This document shows positions 45,128-53,067 of a DNA stretch of 64,000 bases, piece after piece. The stretch is from an uncultured Gammaproteobacteria bacterium (GTDB lineage Bacteria; Pseudomonadota; Gammaproteobacteria; Pseudomonadales; Azotimanducaceae), in assembly GCA_913050215.1 (NCBI GenBank), contig CAJXBG010000004.1, positions 18,958 to 82,957 on the forward strand, in the 5' to 3' direction. The number at the start of each line of letters is the position of its first letter. Within the stretch, counting starts at the first letter, position 1. A model generated the notes under the pieces. It was not told the origin of the DNA, did no database searches, and saw nothing but the letters and a program-made list of their open reading frames with translations. Position numbers and translations under genes: made by a program.

Positions 45128-45494
45128 TATTAGTTCGATTTTGGTCGAAAAGGGGATAGACGATATTAGGAATAGCGTTATCAATGATAAATAGGATCAA
45201 CGGTCCTCTGTTTTGAGTGCCGATCTATCTGAATTTCTTCAGCCGGTTTTTTTCGGAATTGAAGAAATATTGAGCACTACTAGGAATCTGGACGCAGCGG
45301 GTGTTGCTGAGGAGTTCTATTAAGATGGTAGTTTGATCGAATAAACCTAATCGTGAGTGGGCGGGGAACCTTTGTGCAACCTGTCAGACTGACCTAAAGC
45401 TAAATGCAACCCCGCGCCCAGAGATAGCCAGCGCCATCGCCTTACAGCCAAGGCTCGGCAGTAAGGCGGGCACTAAATTACTCAGCCGTTGAAA
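45128..45494. other. Intergenic region upstream of the secreted protein gene
   Basis: No gene is supported. It contains the inverted repeats at 45134-45149 and 45233-45268. The rest is mixed sequence without ORFs of recognisable kind. Confidence 0.55.
45233..45268. repeat. Nested inverted repeat
   Basis: ATTTCTTCA (45233-45241) and TGAAGAAAT (45260-45268) are perfect 9-bp arms, and CCG/CGG inside them can pair around a T7 loop. It lies between the aldehyde dehydrogenase stop and the 45065 gene on the minus strand and may be a transcript-end structure or an operator. Confidence 0.6.
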
Positions 45495-46955
45495 TCAGAT
45501 TGCGCCGAGAATTTTGCTGATATTCTTTCGAAATTTTTCGCCAAAGGGCGGACGCGCGCCAATGATAGGCAACACATCGATCATCGTTTGACTGTAAATG
45601 GCGCGCGCGTGGCTCATGTTTCTGAATCCCTCCGGACCATGATAGGCGCCCATGCCAGAGGCACCAATGCCGCCAAATGGTAGATCCTCTTGTACGTATT
45701 GAAGCGTAATATCATTGATACAAACACCACCACTTTGTACGTGATTTAGTAAGTACTCTTGCTCACTTTTATCTTTGCCAAAGTAGTACATGGCGAGGGG
45801 GGTTCGGCGAGGCTCAATCATATCCGGAACCTCAGAGATGTCATTGTAGGTCATGACCGGAAGAACAGGGCCAAAAATTTCTTCGTGCATGACCTGCATG
45901 TCTTCGTTGACGTTCTGGAGTATGTGTAAAGGCATGCGACGATTGTCTTTGGAGGCGCGAGTCTTATCAGCACCCACGATCGTCAGTTTCGCGCCCTTAG
46001 CAACGGCATCATCAATGTAGTTCTGCAACCTCGCAAAGTGTCTTTCGTTGAAAACGCCTGCGTAATCGGCATTCTCGGTGATGTTAGGATACATTGCCTG
46101 CGTCTCGTCTATTACCCTGGCAATAAGTTGCTCTTCCAGCTCCTTCGGCACAAGAACGTAGTCTGGCGACAGGCATAGTTGACCGCCATTCAAAAGCTTA
46201 CTGAAGGTCAGGCGCGTGCCGGCGAGATCAAGCTTCGCACTGCGTCCTATAACGACGGGTGACTTGCCGCCAAGTTCTAGCGTGACGGGAACGAGGTTTT
46301 TTGATGCGGATTGCATCACTTGCGCACCGACGCGAGTGGACCCGGTAAACAAAAGGTGATCGAACGGCAGCTCCGCAAATCTTTGACTGATATCTGCGCC
46401 ACCGGTGACGACTGCGACTTCATCTTCTGAGAAATATTTGGGGACAACTTCGGCAAACAATGCCGCTGTTTCTGGAACGAATTCTGAAGGTTTCAGTAAT
46501 GCGCGGTTGCCGGCAGCCAGCGCGCTGGTCAAAGGTGCAACCGTTAGGCCGAAGGGTAAGTTCCAGGGAGAAATGATGCCGACAACACCCTTTGGAAAGT
46601 GCCTGACCTGGCTCTTTCCTCCCAGAAAGTTCATGGGTTTGTTGGTGCCTCGTTTCTCTGGTTTCATCCATGCTTTCAAATGTTTTATTGAATAGTCGAT
46701 TGCTTCGACCTTTGACGCGAACTCTGAGAACAGACTGAACTCATAGGATCGAGCACCACCGAATTCCCGTTTGGTCGTGGTAGCGAACTCGGTCTTGTTT
46801 TCCACAATCAGCGCCTTGAGTCTTTTTAGGCGATCAATCCGAGTGGCATAGGTGACCTCGCCCTCAGCACGGAACTTGCTTCTCTGCAGTTCAACTAGTG
46901 CTGTCAGGTTCTGAGTTTCTAATTCAATGACGTTGTCGTGTTCTGCTGTGCTCAT
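45495..46955 (-). CDS. Coniferyl aldehyde dehydrogenase-like NAD(P)-dependent aldehyde dehydrogenase
   Basis: The 486-residue protein has the aldehyde dehydrogenase landmarks GVVGIISPWNLPFGL, FTGSTRVGAQVM, catalytic Glu in VTLELGGKSPVV and catalytic Cys in LLNGGQLCLSPDYVLVP. The LCLSPDYVLVP and the later VCINDITLQYVQEDLPFGGIG are typical of CalB-type coniferyl aldehyde dehydrogenases and related fatty-aldehyde enzymes, which have a C-terminal extension rather than membrane anchor. It oxidises an aldehyde to the acid in the cytoplasm. AGGAG precedes the ATG at 46955. It follows the TetR gene by 64 bp and is likely controlled by it. Confidence 0.9.
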   Translation of the reverse strand: MSTAEHDNVIELETQNLTALVELQRSKFRAEGEVTYATRIDRLKRLKALIVENKTEFATTTKREFGGARSYEFSLFSEFASKVEAIDYSIKHLKAWMKPEKRGTNKPMNFLGGKSQVRHFPKGVVGIISPWNLPFGLTVAPLTSALAAGNRALLKPSEFVPETAALFAEVVPKYFSEDEVAVVTGGADISQRFAELPFDHLLFTGSTRVGAQVMQSASKNLVPVTLELGGKSPVVIGRSAKLDLAGTRLTFSKLLNGGQLCLSPDYVLVPKELEEQLIARVIDETQAMYPNITENADYAGVFNERHFARLQNYIDDAVAKGAKLTIVGADKTRASKDNRRMPLHILQNVNEDMQVMHEEIFGPVLPVMTYNDISEVPDMIEPRRTPLAMYYFGKDKSEQEYLLNHVQSGGVCINDITLQYVQEDLPFGGIGASGMGAYHGPEGFRNMSHARAIYSQTMIDVLPIIGARPPFGEKFRKNISKILGAI

Positions 46956-47019
46956 AATTTCTCTCCTAAATTGTTCTGTGTTGTTTCTATTGAGTGATTC
47001 GCCTAAGCGTCTGATTCGA

Positions 47020-47688
47020 TTAGATGATGGATACGGCTTCCGCGCGTATGCCCTCTATGATGCGAACAGCGTTCTTAACAAAAAGAGGTTCAGACGAAAA
47101 ACTGTCAATAAGATCCTGCACATCTTCAGGCAGCGCCTCGTTATCGAGTGATGGACCCTGGTCAGCTCGAGTCGCACCTATCAGGAGGACCCCCATTGTT
47201 TTTACTACCTCGTTTGCCTGCGTTTTACTCAAATTCAGTGAAGTTGACGTGGGTACCGCAACAGCCTCCACTTGGCGTATGAACACGCGTTTCGACCTGA
47301 TTAGCCGAGGAATCTCGACATTGTGTTCAATGATATGTTCAAGTCTGATGAGTAAAGGCAAGAATGCCCCGTCCGATATGGCCGTGCGATATAGCATTTG
47401 CGCATACGCCTTACTCGTCATGGAATCCGATAAGCAATCGATGAAAACCTGGCTCCATCGAATCAGGCTTTGCTCATAAAGGGTCAGGAATAGCTCTTCC
47501 CTTGTTTTGAAGTGAAGGTAAAGGGTGCCCTTGACGACCCCGGCTCGCTTGGCCAGTTTAGCCATAGAACATGCCTCGTAGCCGACCTCAAGGAAGTAGG
47601 TTTCGGCTGCCTCTAGTAACGCGCGCCGCCGTTTCTCCTTTTGTTCCGGGCTTCTTGCCCTCTGATTGAACACAGCGACTGAATTCAT
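47020..47688 (-). CDS. TetR family transcriptional regulator
   Basis: I set the start at ATG 47688 (GGAG upstream) and not at the frame's first ATG 47769, because a strong promoter has its -10 overlapping 47769 and transcription would begin downstream of it. The 222-residue protein has a canonical N-terminal HTH, ACSMAKLAKRAGVVKGTLYLHFKTREEL, shown here in part as AGVVKGTLYLHFKTREEL. The C-terminal ligand domain is all-helical. It is likely autoregulatory and controls the aldehyde dehydrogenase gene downstream. The inducer is unknown. Confidence 0.88.
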   Translation of the reverse strand: MNSVAVFNQRARSPEQKEKRRRALLEAAETYFLEVGYEACSMAKLAKRAGVVKGTLYLHFKTREELFLTLYEQSLIRWSQVFIDCLSDSMTSKAYAQMLYRTAISDGAFLPLLIRLEHIIEHNVEIPRLIRSKRVFIRQVEAVAVPTSTSLNLSKTQANEVVKTMGVLLIGATRADQGPSLDNEALPEDVQDLIDSFSSEPLFVKNAVRIIEGIRAEAVSII

Positions 47689-47768
47689 AAGCGTCTCCAC
47701 AATAGTTTTAGTCGGTTGGTGGATCGGGTTTGATTGTCTGACATCGAGCGATAACTGCCCATTGGTCA

Positions 47769-47797
47769 TTTATATAACTGACCGCCGGATATTTCAA
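47769..47797 (-). promoter_or_regulatory. Sigma70 promoter of the TetR-aldehyde dehydrogenase unit
   Basis: On the minus strand TTGAAA (47797-47792) and TATAAA (47774-47769) each match consensus at five of six positions with a 17-bp spacer. The predicted start near 47762 leaves a leader of about 75 bases before ATG 47688. Confidence 0.7.
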
Positions 47798-48183
47798 GTC
47801 ATTTGTATCACCTGACTCACTTTTCGACATTCAAGGAGGTCTCACTGTTGAACCTAAATCCCTCTAGAGCGATAGCACTAAACCCATTGTTTTGAGTCCC
47901 ATGGCATGTAGGCAAGCATGAATAGGGCGCAACCATCGCGTTTCTGATGATCCCGGTTAGATTAGCGGCACATCGCATAGTCGTGCGCTATCCAGGTTTA
48001 GAGATCTGTTTGGGTTGTCTCATCAATATGATTTTCTATCGCCTGGAAGGCCCGGTGAACAAGCTTTGTGTCGGCTAGCCTAATGCCTAGCGGGGTGCAT
48101 CAGTCGATGTGATAGGTTTTTTTCCTTGTTGCTTTATCTCGATGGCGATACGCTTCCCAGTAGGGTAAAGGAAGCGCCGACGT
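47798..48183. other. Intergenic region between TetR and the ABC exporter genes
   Basis: No gene of recognisable family lies here. A consensus SD AAGGAGG at 47833-47839 precedes a 15-codon TTG-started frame (47848-47895) of doubtful meaning. The ABC gene SD AAGGAAG is at the right end; no clear promoter could be placed. Confidence 0.5.
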
Positions 48184-50115
48184 ATGAGTCAAGTGAATTC
48201 GAAAACCTTAGCACCAGAGCAGTATAGTGAAATCCAAGCCGATGCCATTCGCTTCAGGGATGTTATTGAGCTGTTCTTACGTGCTTGGCCTTATATTCAG
48301 CCGATGCGATGGCATGCCAGTGCCTATGTCATTTCGGTTATTTTCCTATTTTTGTGGCAGACCGGGACCGGGTTTATTATTTTTGGTCTGATTTATAACA
48401 ACGTCGTTCTAAATCAACCTGTCGCTGCAATCTCAGCGAGTTTGCTGTTTCTTGAACCGCAGCAGTGGGTTGCCGTCGAGGAAATCTCTAACCAGCAGCG
48501 ACTCTCGCTAATTATGCCGGTGTTGGTACTGGCCATTATCGCCACCGGCGTCGGCGAAGCCCTGGGTCACGTGATAGCTTATTACCGGGTATGGATTATG
48601 CAAAACGTCAACCAAGCTTTGCGGGTCCATATTATGAGTCAGATGCAGTTACTGTCGATGAACTTTCATAATAATGCAAAAACAGGAGATGGCATCTACC
48701 GGCTACTTCAGGACAGTGCCATGGTCACGCAGATATTACAGACGTTGATGATAGACCCCTTTCTACGAGTCATTCGCTTTCTACTGGGTATTCTAGTGGT
48801 GTCTGCATTCAGCCCGCTTCTTGGCACGATACTACTGTTCAGTTGGCTGCCCATGCTGTGGGTGGCCAAGAGATTATCACCAACCCTGAGACGACAGTTT
48901 AAGCAGGCGAGGAGTACCAGTGCCAATTTAACGTCAAATATACAGGAGAGTATCGAGGGGATCAGAACGGTTAAGGTAAACAGCCTAGAGGGTAACCGTC
49001 AGGCTGCGTTTGAAAAGGCTTCGGTGGAGGCGTTTTCAGCATCACATGATGCCAGGGTCACGCTGTTGTTCTTTGGTTTTTATATTTTCTGTTGCACCGC
49101 CATACCGCTGATCGTAGTGGAGTTGGCAGCGGCCTACCTAGCCTATCAGGGCGCGGACACATTCCTGAGGGATTTGCTGCTGGGGTTTGGGTTTGCTGTC
49201 TGGAACCTAGGCGGTCAGGATCAGGCCAGGGCTCGGGCCCGGCAGGCAGCAGGAAGTGTAGAGGATTTGTTCACCCTGTGGGGGCGGGCACAAGATATGG
49301 CAATGGGTTTGAATCGAGCATACCAGGTGCTTGATCTGAAGCCGGCGGTTGAGGATTTACCTGATGCAATACCGCTGGAGAGCGTTGTTAAAGACGTTGA
49401 ATTTCGTGATGTACACTTCAGCTATCCCGAGAGGGCGTTGTTTGATGGCGTCAGTTTTAAGGCGCCAGCGGGTCAGATCACGGCGTTGGTTGGTCCGACG
49501 GGCTCTGGCAAATCCAGCTTAATGTTTCTGCTGTTACGCCTTTTCGAGATTGATCAGGGTGAAATACTTATCGACGGCACTGAGATACGAAAATTCACTA
49601 AGGATTCTGTGCGTGAAAATATAACCCTTGCTACCCAGGAGAATATACTTTTCTCGACAACGGTCATGGAAAATATTCGGTATGCCCAACCCACAGCAAC
49701 CGAAAATGAGGTCATGTGGGCGGCTCAGGTCGCCGAGGCGACGCAGTTCATAGAAAAGCTTCCTCTTGGCTACCAAACGGACCTTGGCGAAAAAGCAGCG
49801 AGATTATCCACTGGTCAACGGCAGCGGATAGTCATGGCCAGAGCGCTGTTAAAGAAGACGCCGGTACTGATATTGGATGAACCTACCGCCTCACTCGATG
49901 TGGTGACTGAGCACCGAATTCTAGAGAATATCAAAAGGCAATTGGCAGATAAGACCATTTTTCTGATAACCCATCGGTTATCAACAGTGCGTCAGGCTGA
50001 TCAGATCGTCTATCTGAAATCCGGTCAAGTGCAGGAGCAGGGTACCTACCAGGAACTGGCTAACGGCTCTGGTCCGTTTAGCCGATTTGTTGCCGCTGAA
50101 TTGGATGAGGTGTAA
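48184..50115 (+). CDS. ABC half-exporter with fused permease and ATPase, subunit 1
   Basis: The 643-residue protein has an exporter-type membrane domain with about six hydrophobic segments in residues 30-330, then a nucleotide-binding domain: Walker A GPTGSGKSS at about 437-445, a Q-loop ATQENILFS, signature LSTGQRQRIVMARAL, Walker B VLILDEPTASLD and switch LITHRLST. Both the catalytic Glu and His are present. The signature has Thr instead of Gly at the third position. The second half-exporter follows after two bases, so a heterodimer is likely. AAGGAAG precedes the ATG. The exported substrate is unknown. Confidence 0.92.
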   Translation: MSQVNSKTLAPEQYSEIQADAIRFRDVIELFLRAWPYIQPMRWHASAYVISVIFLFLWQTGTGFIIFGLIYNNVVLNQPVAAISASLLFLEPQQWVAVEEISNQQRLSLIMPVLVLAIIATGVGEALGHVIAYYRVWIMQNVNQALRVHIMSQMQLLSMNFHNNAKTGDGIYRLLQDSAMVTQILQTLMIDPFLRVIRFLLGILVVSAFSPLLGTILLFSWLPMLWVAKRLSPTLRRQFKQARSTSANLTSNIQESIEGIRTVKVNSLEGNRQAAFEKASVEAFSASHDARVTLLFFGFYIFCCTAIPLIVVELAAAYLAYQGADTFLRDLLLGFGFAVWNLGGQDQARARARQAAGSVEDLFTLWGRAQDMAMGLNRAYQVLDLKPAVEDLPDAIPLESVVKDVEFRDVHFSYPERALFDGVSFKAPAGQITALVGPTGSGKSSLMFLLLRLFEIDQGEILIDGTEIRKFTKDSVRENITLATQENILFSTTVMENIRYAQPTATENEVMWAAQVAEATQFIEKLPLGYQTDLGEKAARLSTGQRQRIVMARALLKKTPVLILDEPTASLDVVTEHRILENIKRQLADKTIFLITHRLSTVRQADQIVYLKSGQVQEQGTYQELANGSGPFSRFVAAELDEV

Positions 50116-50117
50116 GC

Positions 50118-52097
50118 GTGCCTGAAGTCGACAACGATCCCGAACTGATCAGCAACACCCGAGCACTCGAAGTGATCGGCCGCGCCATGGTCTATTCGTT
50201 CCAGTATAAATTTGAGTTGGCAGTGAAAGCGGCGACCCAAATGACCAGCATATTCTGGATTCTGTTTCTGCCCTGGCCAGCGAAACTGATTGTGGATTAT
50301 GTGGTGTTGGGTCAGGTTGAGGTGAGCAGTTCGACGGTGTTGCCCTTTTTCTTTCTGCCTCTGGTCGAACTATTGGATGGCCGAGAGGCCTTGCAGATTA
50401 CCTTCTTACTTGGCGGCATATTCTTATTGATGATATTCCTAGTGGGCGCTTATGGCACCGATGGGGCGCAAAGAGACGCTGCAACAGCGACGTTAGCTGA
50501 AGGAGAAGACTCAGCAACAAGATCTGAGAATCAGGCTAACAGTATGCATTCGCTGGTCAGCGGTTTTTTTGGCCTGTTTGAAGCGCTTTGGCATATTCGG
50601 ATCGCCCATCGAATGAACCATCAGTTGCGTAGTGAGTTGTTTCATCACTTTCAAGCCCAGTCTCTGACTCAATACTCGAGTCGATCCATTGGTGATGTGG
50701 TGTACCGATCTATGTATGACACGCCGTCTATTTCTAACATTGTTTTTAACCTCTGGGTGGGACCCGCAACTAGCGCAGTTAATCTAACGGTGACCATACT
50801 AATGATGTATCTGGTGTTCAGGAGCGAACCGGTGGTGGTCTGGTGTGCCTTGGCTATTGCACCTCTTAATTTTGTTATGGTGCTTTATTTCGCAGGTTTG
50901 GTGCGTAAGTACGGAAGTTTTGCTAGGGAAGCCGGCGCTAGAACCACGGCGCTAATTGAGGAAAGCTTGGTCAATGTGCTGGCGGTCCAAGGACTGGGTA
51001 TATCGAATCACCAAGAAGCTCAATTTGAGGCCGCCAGTGCAGAGTCGTATCGGCGTTTCAGGCAGTTGACCTTGGTGAGAATATTGGGGTCTTTTACGGC
51101 GGCTTTCGTTGGTAACGCCATGTTGTTTGTGGCTTTCTATTTTCTTGCACCGTCTTTTATTGCCGGCAAATTTGCCCCTGGGGACTGGTTCGTTATTTAT
51201 GGCTATTTTGGGGCGATTGCCGCATCGTCGACCTATCTCGGCAGGTTATGGCTTGACCTGCAGGAAAATGTGACGGGTATGGATCGTGTCTTTAGTATCC
51301 TTGATTCACCGAGGGAGAACCTAGAAGAACAGGACGATGAGGTTCAGCCGTTTCGTTTTGAAAATCGAATAGAGTTAAAAAAGCTTAACTATCAATACCC
51401 GGATGGAACCGAGGCGCTGCGAGATATCCAATTCCACGCTGAAAAAGGTGAAATGATCGCGTTAGTCGGGCCCACTGGCGCCGGCAAGACAACACTCGCC
51501 TACCTGATTCCTGGGCTAATAGAACCGGGTTCAGGTCAATATCTTGTTGATGGTCAGACGCTGAGCGGGCGTTTGCTTGCAGCACTCCGCCGACAGGTCG
51601 CGTTTGTATTCCAGGAAGCCAGTCTGTTTGATGTCAGCATTGCTGAAAATATTAGAATGGGCAGAGCCGAGGCAACCGATGCCGAGATTCGGCGTGCGGC
51701 TGAAATTGCCAATGCCGCAAGTTTTATAAATAACCTGCCCCAGGGATACCAGACTCGGGTGGGGCGCAGCGGTGGTAAATTATCTGTGGGTCAGAAGCAG
51801 CGTATTGCGATTGCCAGAGCATTGGTGTCGGAGAAGCCGATTATTATTTTAGATGAACCAACCGCAGCGCTTGACCCGGAAACAGAGCGGGGTCTGGTGC
51901 GCAGCCTGAACGAAATCAGGACGGATCATCTGGTCATTCTGGTTGCGCATCGATTGGCAACGATACGTTCAGCGGATCGAATTTATTATCTCGAAGACGG
52001 CCAAATTATAGAGTCTGGCAGCCATCAGGAATTGCTCGCCTCTGGTGGGCCTTACTCGAGATTCGTTGAGTTGCAAACAAAAGGGAGTGAAAGCTAA
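50118..52097 (+). CDS. ABC half-exporter with fused permease and ATPase, subunit 2
   Basis: The 659-residue protein starts at GTG 50118, two bases after the previous stop. The membrane domain has a hydrophilic insert at about 110-145 (DGAQRDAATATLAEGEDSAT) before the helix-rich core. The ATPase domain has Walker A GPTGAGKTT near 451, Q-loop VFQEASLFD, signature LSVGQKQRIAIARAL, Walker B IIILDEPTAALD and switch LVAHRLAT. All catalytic residues are present, so both sites of the likely heterodimer could hydrolyse ATP. The stop overlaps the start of a Cys-rich micropeptide gene (TAATG). The long insert separates it from common MsbA-like exporters. Confidence 0.92.
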   Translation: MPEVDNDPELISNTRALEVIGRAMVYSFQYKFELAVKAATQMTSIFWILFLPWPAKLIVDYVVLGQVEVSSSTVLPFFFLPLVELLDGREALQITFLLGGIFLLMIFLVGAYGTDGAQRDAATATLAEGEDSATRSENQANSMHSLVSGFFGLFEALWHIRIAHRMNHQLRSELFHHFQAQSLTQYSSRSIGDVVYRSMYDTPSISNIVFNLWVGPATSAVNLTVTILMMYLVFRSEPVVVWCALAIAPLNFVMVLYFAGLVRKYGSFAREAGARTTALIEESLVNVLAVQGLGISNHQEAQFEAASAESYRRFRQLTLVRILGSFTAAFVGNAMLFVAFYFLAPSFIAGKFAPGDWFVIYGYFGAIAASSTYLGRLWLDLQENVTGMDRVFSILDSPRENLEEQDDEVQPFRFENRIELKKLNYQYPDGTEALRDIQFHAEKGEMIALVGPTGAGKTTLAYLIPGLIEPGSGQYLVDGQTLSGRLLAALRRQVAFVFQEASLFDVSIAENIRMGRAEATDAEIRRAAEIANAASFINNLPQGYQTRVGRSGGKLSVGQKQRIAIARALVSEKPIIILDEPTAALDPETERGLVRSLNEIRTDHLVILVAHRLATIRSADRIYYLEDGQIIESGSHQELLASGGPYSRFVELQTKGSES

Positions 52098-52258
52098 TGT
52101 CTTTTGATGTTGAACATGAAACCGCCACGAAATCCAAGCAGCTGCAGATAGTCGGCATTGGCGTGATACTTTCGTGCCTCTGCCTTAGTGGCCTGTTTGG
52201 CTGGGGTATTTATCTGGATTTAAACAAGCAGCCCTGCGAGTGCAGTTGTGACAAGTAG
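52097..52258 (+). CDS. 53-residue Cys-rich single-pass membrane peptide
   Basis: ATG 52097 overlaps the ABC stop by one base (TAATG) and is preceded by AAGGGAG at about nine bases. The peptide has a polar N terminus of 16 residues, a hydrophobic helix at about 18-40 that contains Cys27 and Cys29, and a short C-terminal tail QPCECSCDK with Cys47, Cys49 and Cys51. No family is recognised. The coupling suggests it is part of the exporter: a subunit, a redox or metal-binding partner, or a transported precursor. It is shorter than usual gene-calling limits and is easily missed. Confidence 0.6.
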   Translation: MSFDVEHETATKSKQLQIVGIGVILSCLCLSGLFGWGIYLDLNKQPCECSCDK

Positions 52259-52339
52259 CGCACTCGTTACTTTTATGATGGATGTGGCTTCCGTATTGGC
52301 CGTAGATTGAACTGACTGGGATAGTTTGGTTTGCTGACA

Positions 52340-52444
52340 ATGAAGCGAGAGGGAATGCACCAGATGTTAAAGGGACTAAGCGTCGATCTTGCTCGTTGTG
52401 ACCAGCGCGTAAGTGAGACAGGTCAGAAGCGGTTTAAGCGATGA
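52340..52444 (+). CDS. Possible 34-residue leader frame before gntK
   Basis: ATG 52340 opens a 34-codon basic frame whose TGA (52442-52444) overlaps the gntK ATG. A GAGAGGG sits between codons 2 and 5, so ATG 52364 might be the start. No resemblance to known leaders is seen and no SD precedes 52340; chance is quite possible. Confidence 0.2.
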   Translation: MKREGMHQMLKGLSVDLARCDQRVSETGQKRFKR

Positions 52445-52950
52445 GTTCAACGTCGAGCGTGATCATCGTGATGGGTGTGATGGGATCTGGCAAAACCACA
52501 GTCGGCCAACGGTTGGCGACGCGGTTGGGCGGGGCTTTTTATGATGCTGACGACTTTCATCCCGACAGCAATCGCGCGAAAATGATTGCGGGCGATGCGC
52601 TGACTGAAGCAGACCGAAAACCGTGGCTCGCCACACTGCGTCGTGAAATAGAGCAATGGCTGCAGAGTAGTGAAGCTGTCGTTTTGGCTTGTTCGGCACT
52701 GCGCCAACATTATCGCGATCAACTGACGGTCGATAATCACCGAGTGGTCTTTGTCCATCTCACAGGCGACCCTGCGCGTTTGCTTGAAAGGGTAACGAAG
52801 CGGACGGGGCATTTCATGCCTGCAGCTTTATTAGACAGCCAGCTTGCAACGTTAGAGCCACCCTTGGATGCTTTGACGCTCGACATTGAATTAGCACCAG
52901 AACAATTGGTTGACAAGATTGTTCAAGCGCTTGTCACGAAAAAGCGTTGA
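52441..52950 (+). CDS. gntK: Gluconokinase
   Basis: The 169-residue protein has an N-terminal P-loop MGVMGSGKTTVG and the gluconokinase-specific FYDADDFHPDSNRAKMIAG, LACSALRQHYRDQL and a later TKRTGHFMPAALLDSQLATLE. It phosphorylates D-gluconate to 6-phosphogluconate for the Entner-Doudoroff or pentose phosphate pathway. No gluconate permease or dehydratase is adjacent; the nearby GMC and GH3 genes could supply gluconate or glucose (inference). The SD before ATG 52441 is weak, and a short leader frame overlaps the start. Confidence 0.93.
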   Translation: MSSTSSVIIVMGVMGSGKTTVGQRLATRLGGAFYDADDFHPDSNRAKMIAGDALTEADRKPWLATLRREIEQWLQSSEAVVLACSALRQHYRDQLTVDNHRVVFVHLTGDPARLLERVTKRTGHFMPAALLDSQLATLEPPLDALTLDIELAPEQLVDKIVQALVTKKR

Positions 52951-53067
52951 GGCTTTTGGCTCGAGACCAGGCTGACGGGTCCCCAATCGTTCTCCACCTA
53001 ACGAGCACAAGTGTTCACTTCTTATCGTCGTCACAATCGTTAGTAACAGCGAGTTCACGCCAGTGTG

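Noticed and set aside
48184..52097. Degenerate ATP site in the ABC pair
   Set aside because: Both Walker B motifs end in Asp-Glu and both switch His are present, so neither site is visibly inactive.
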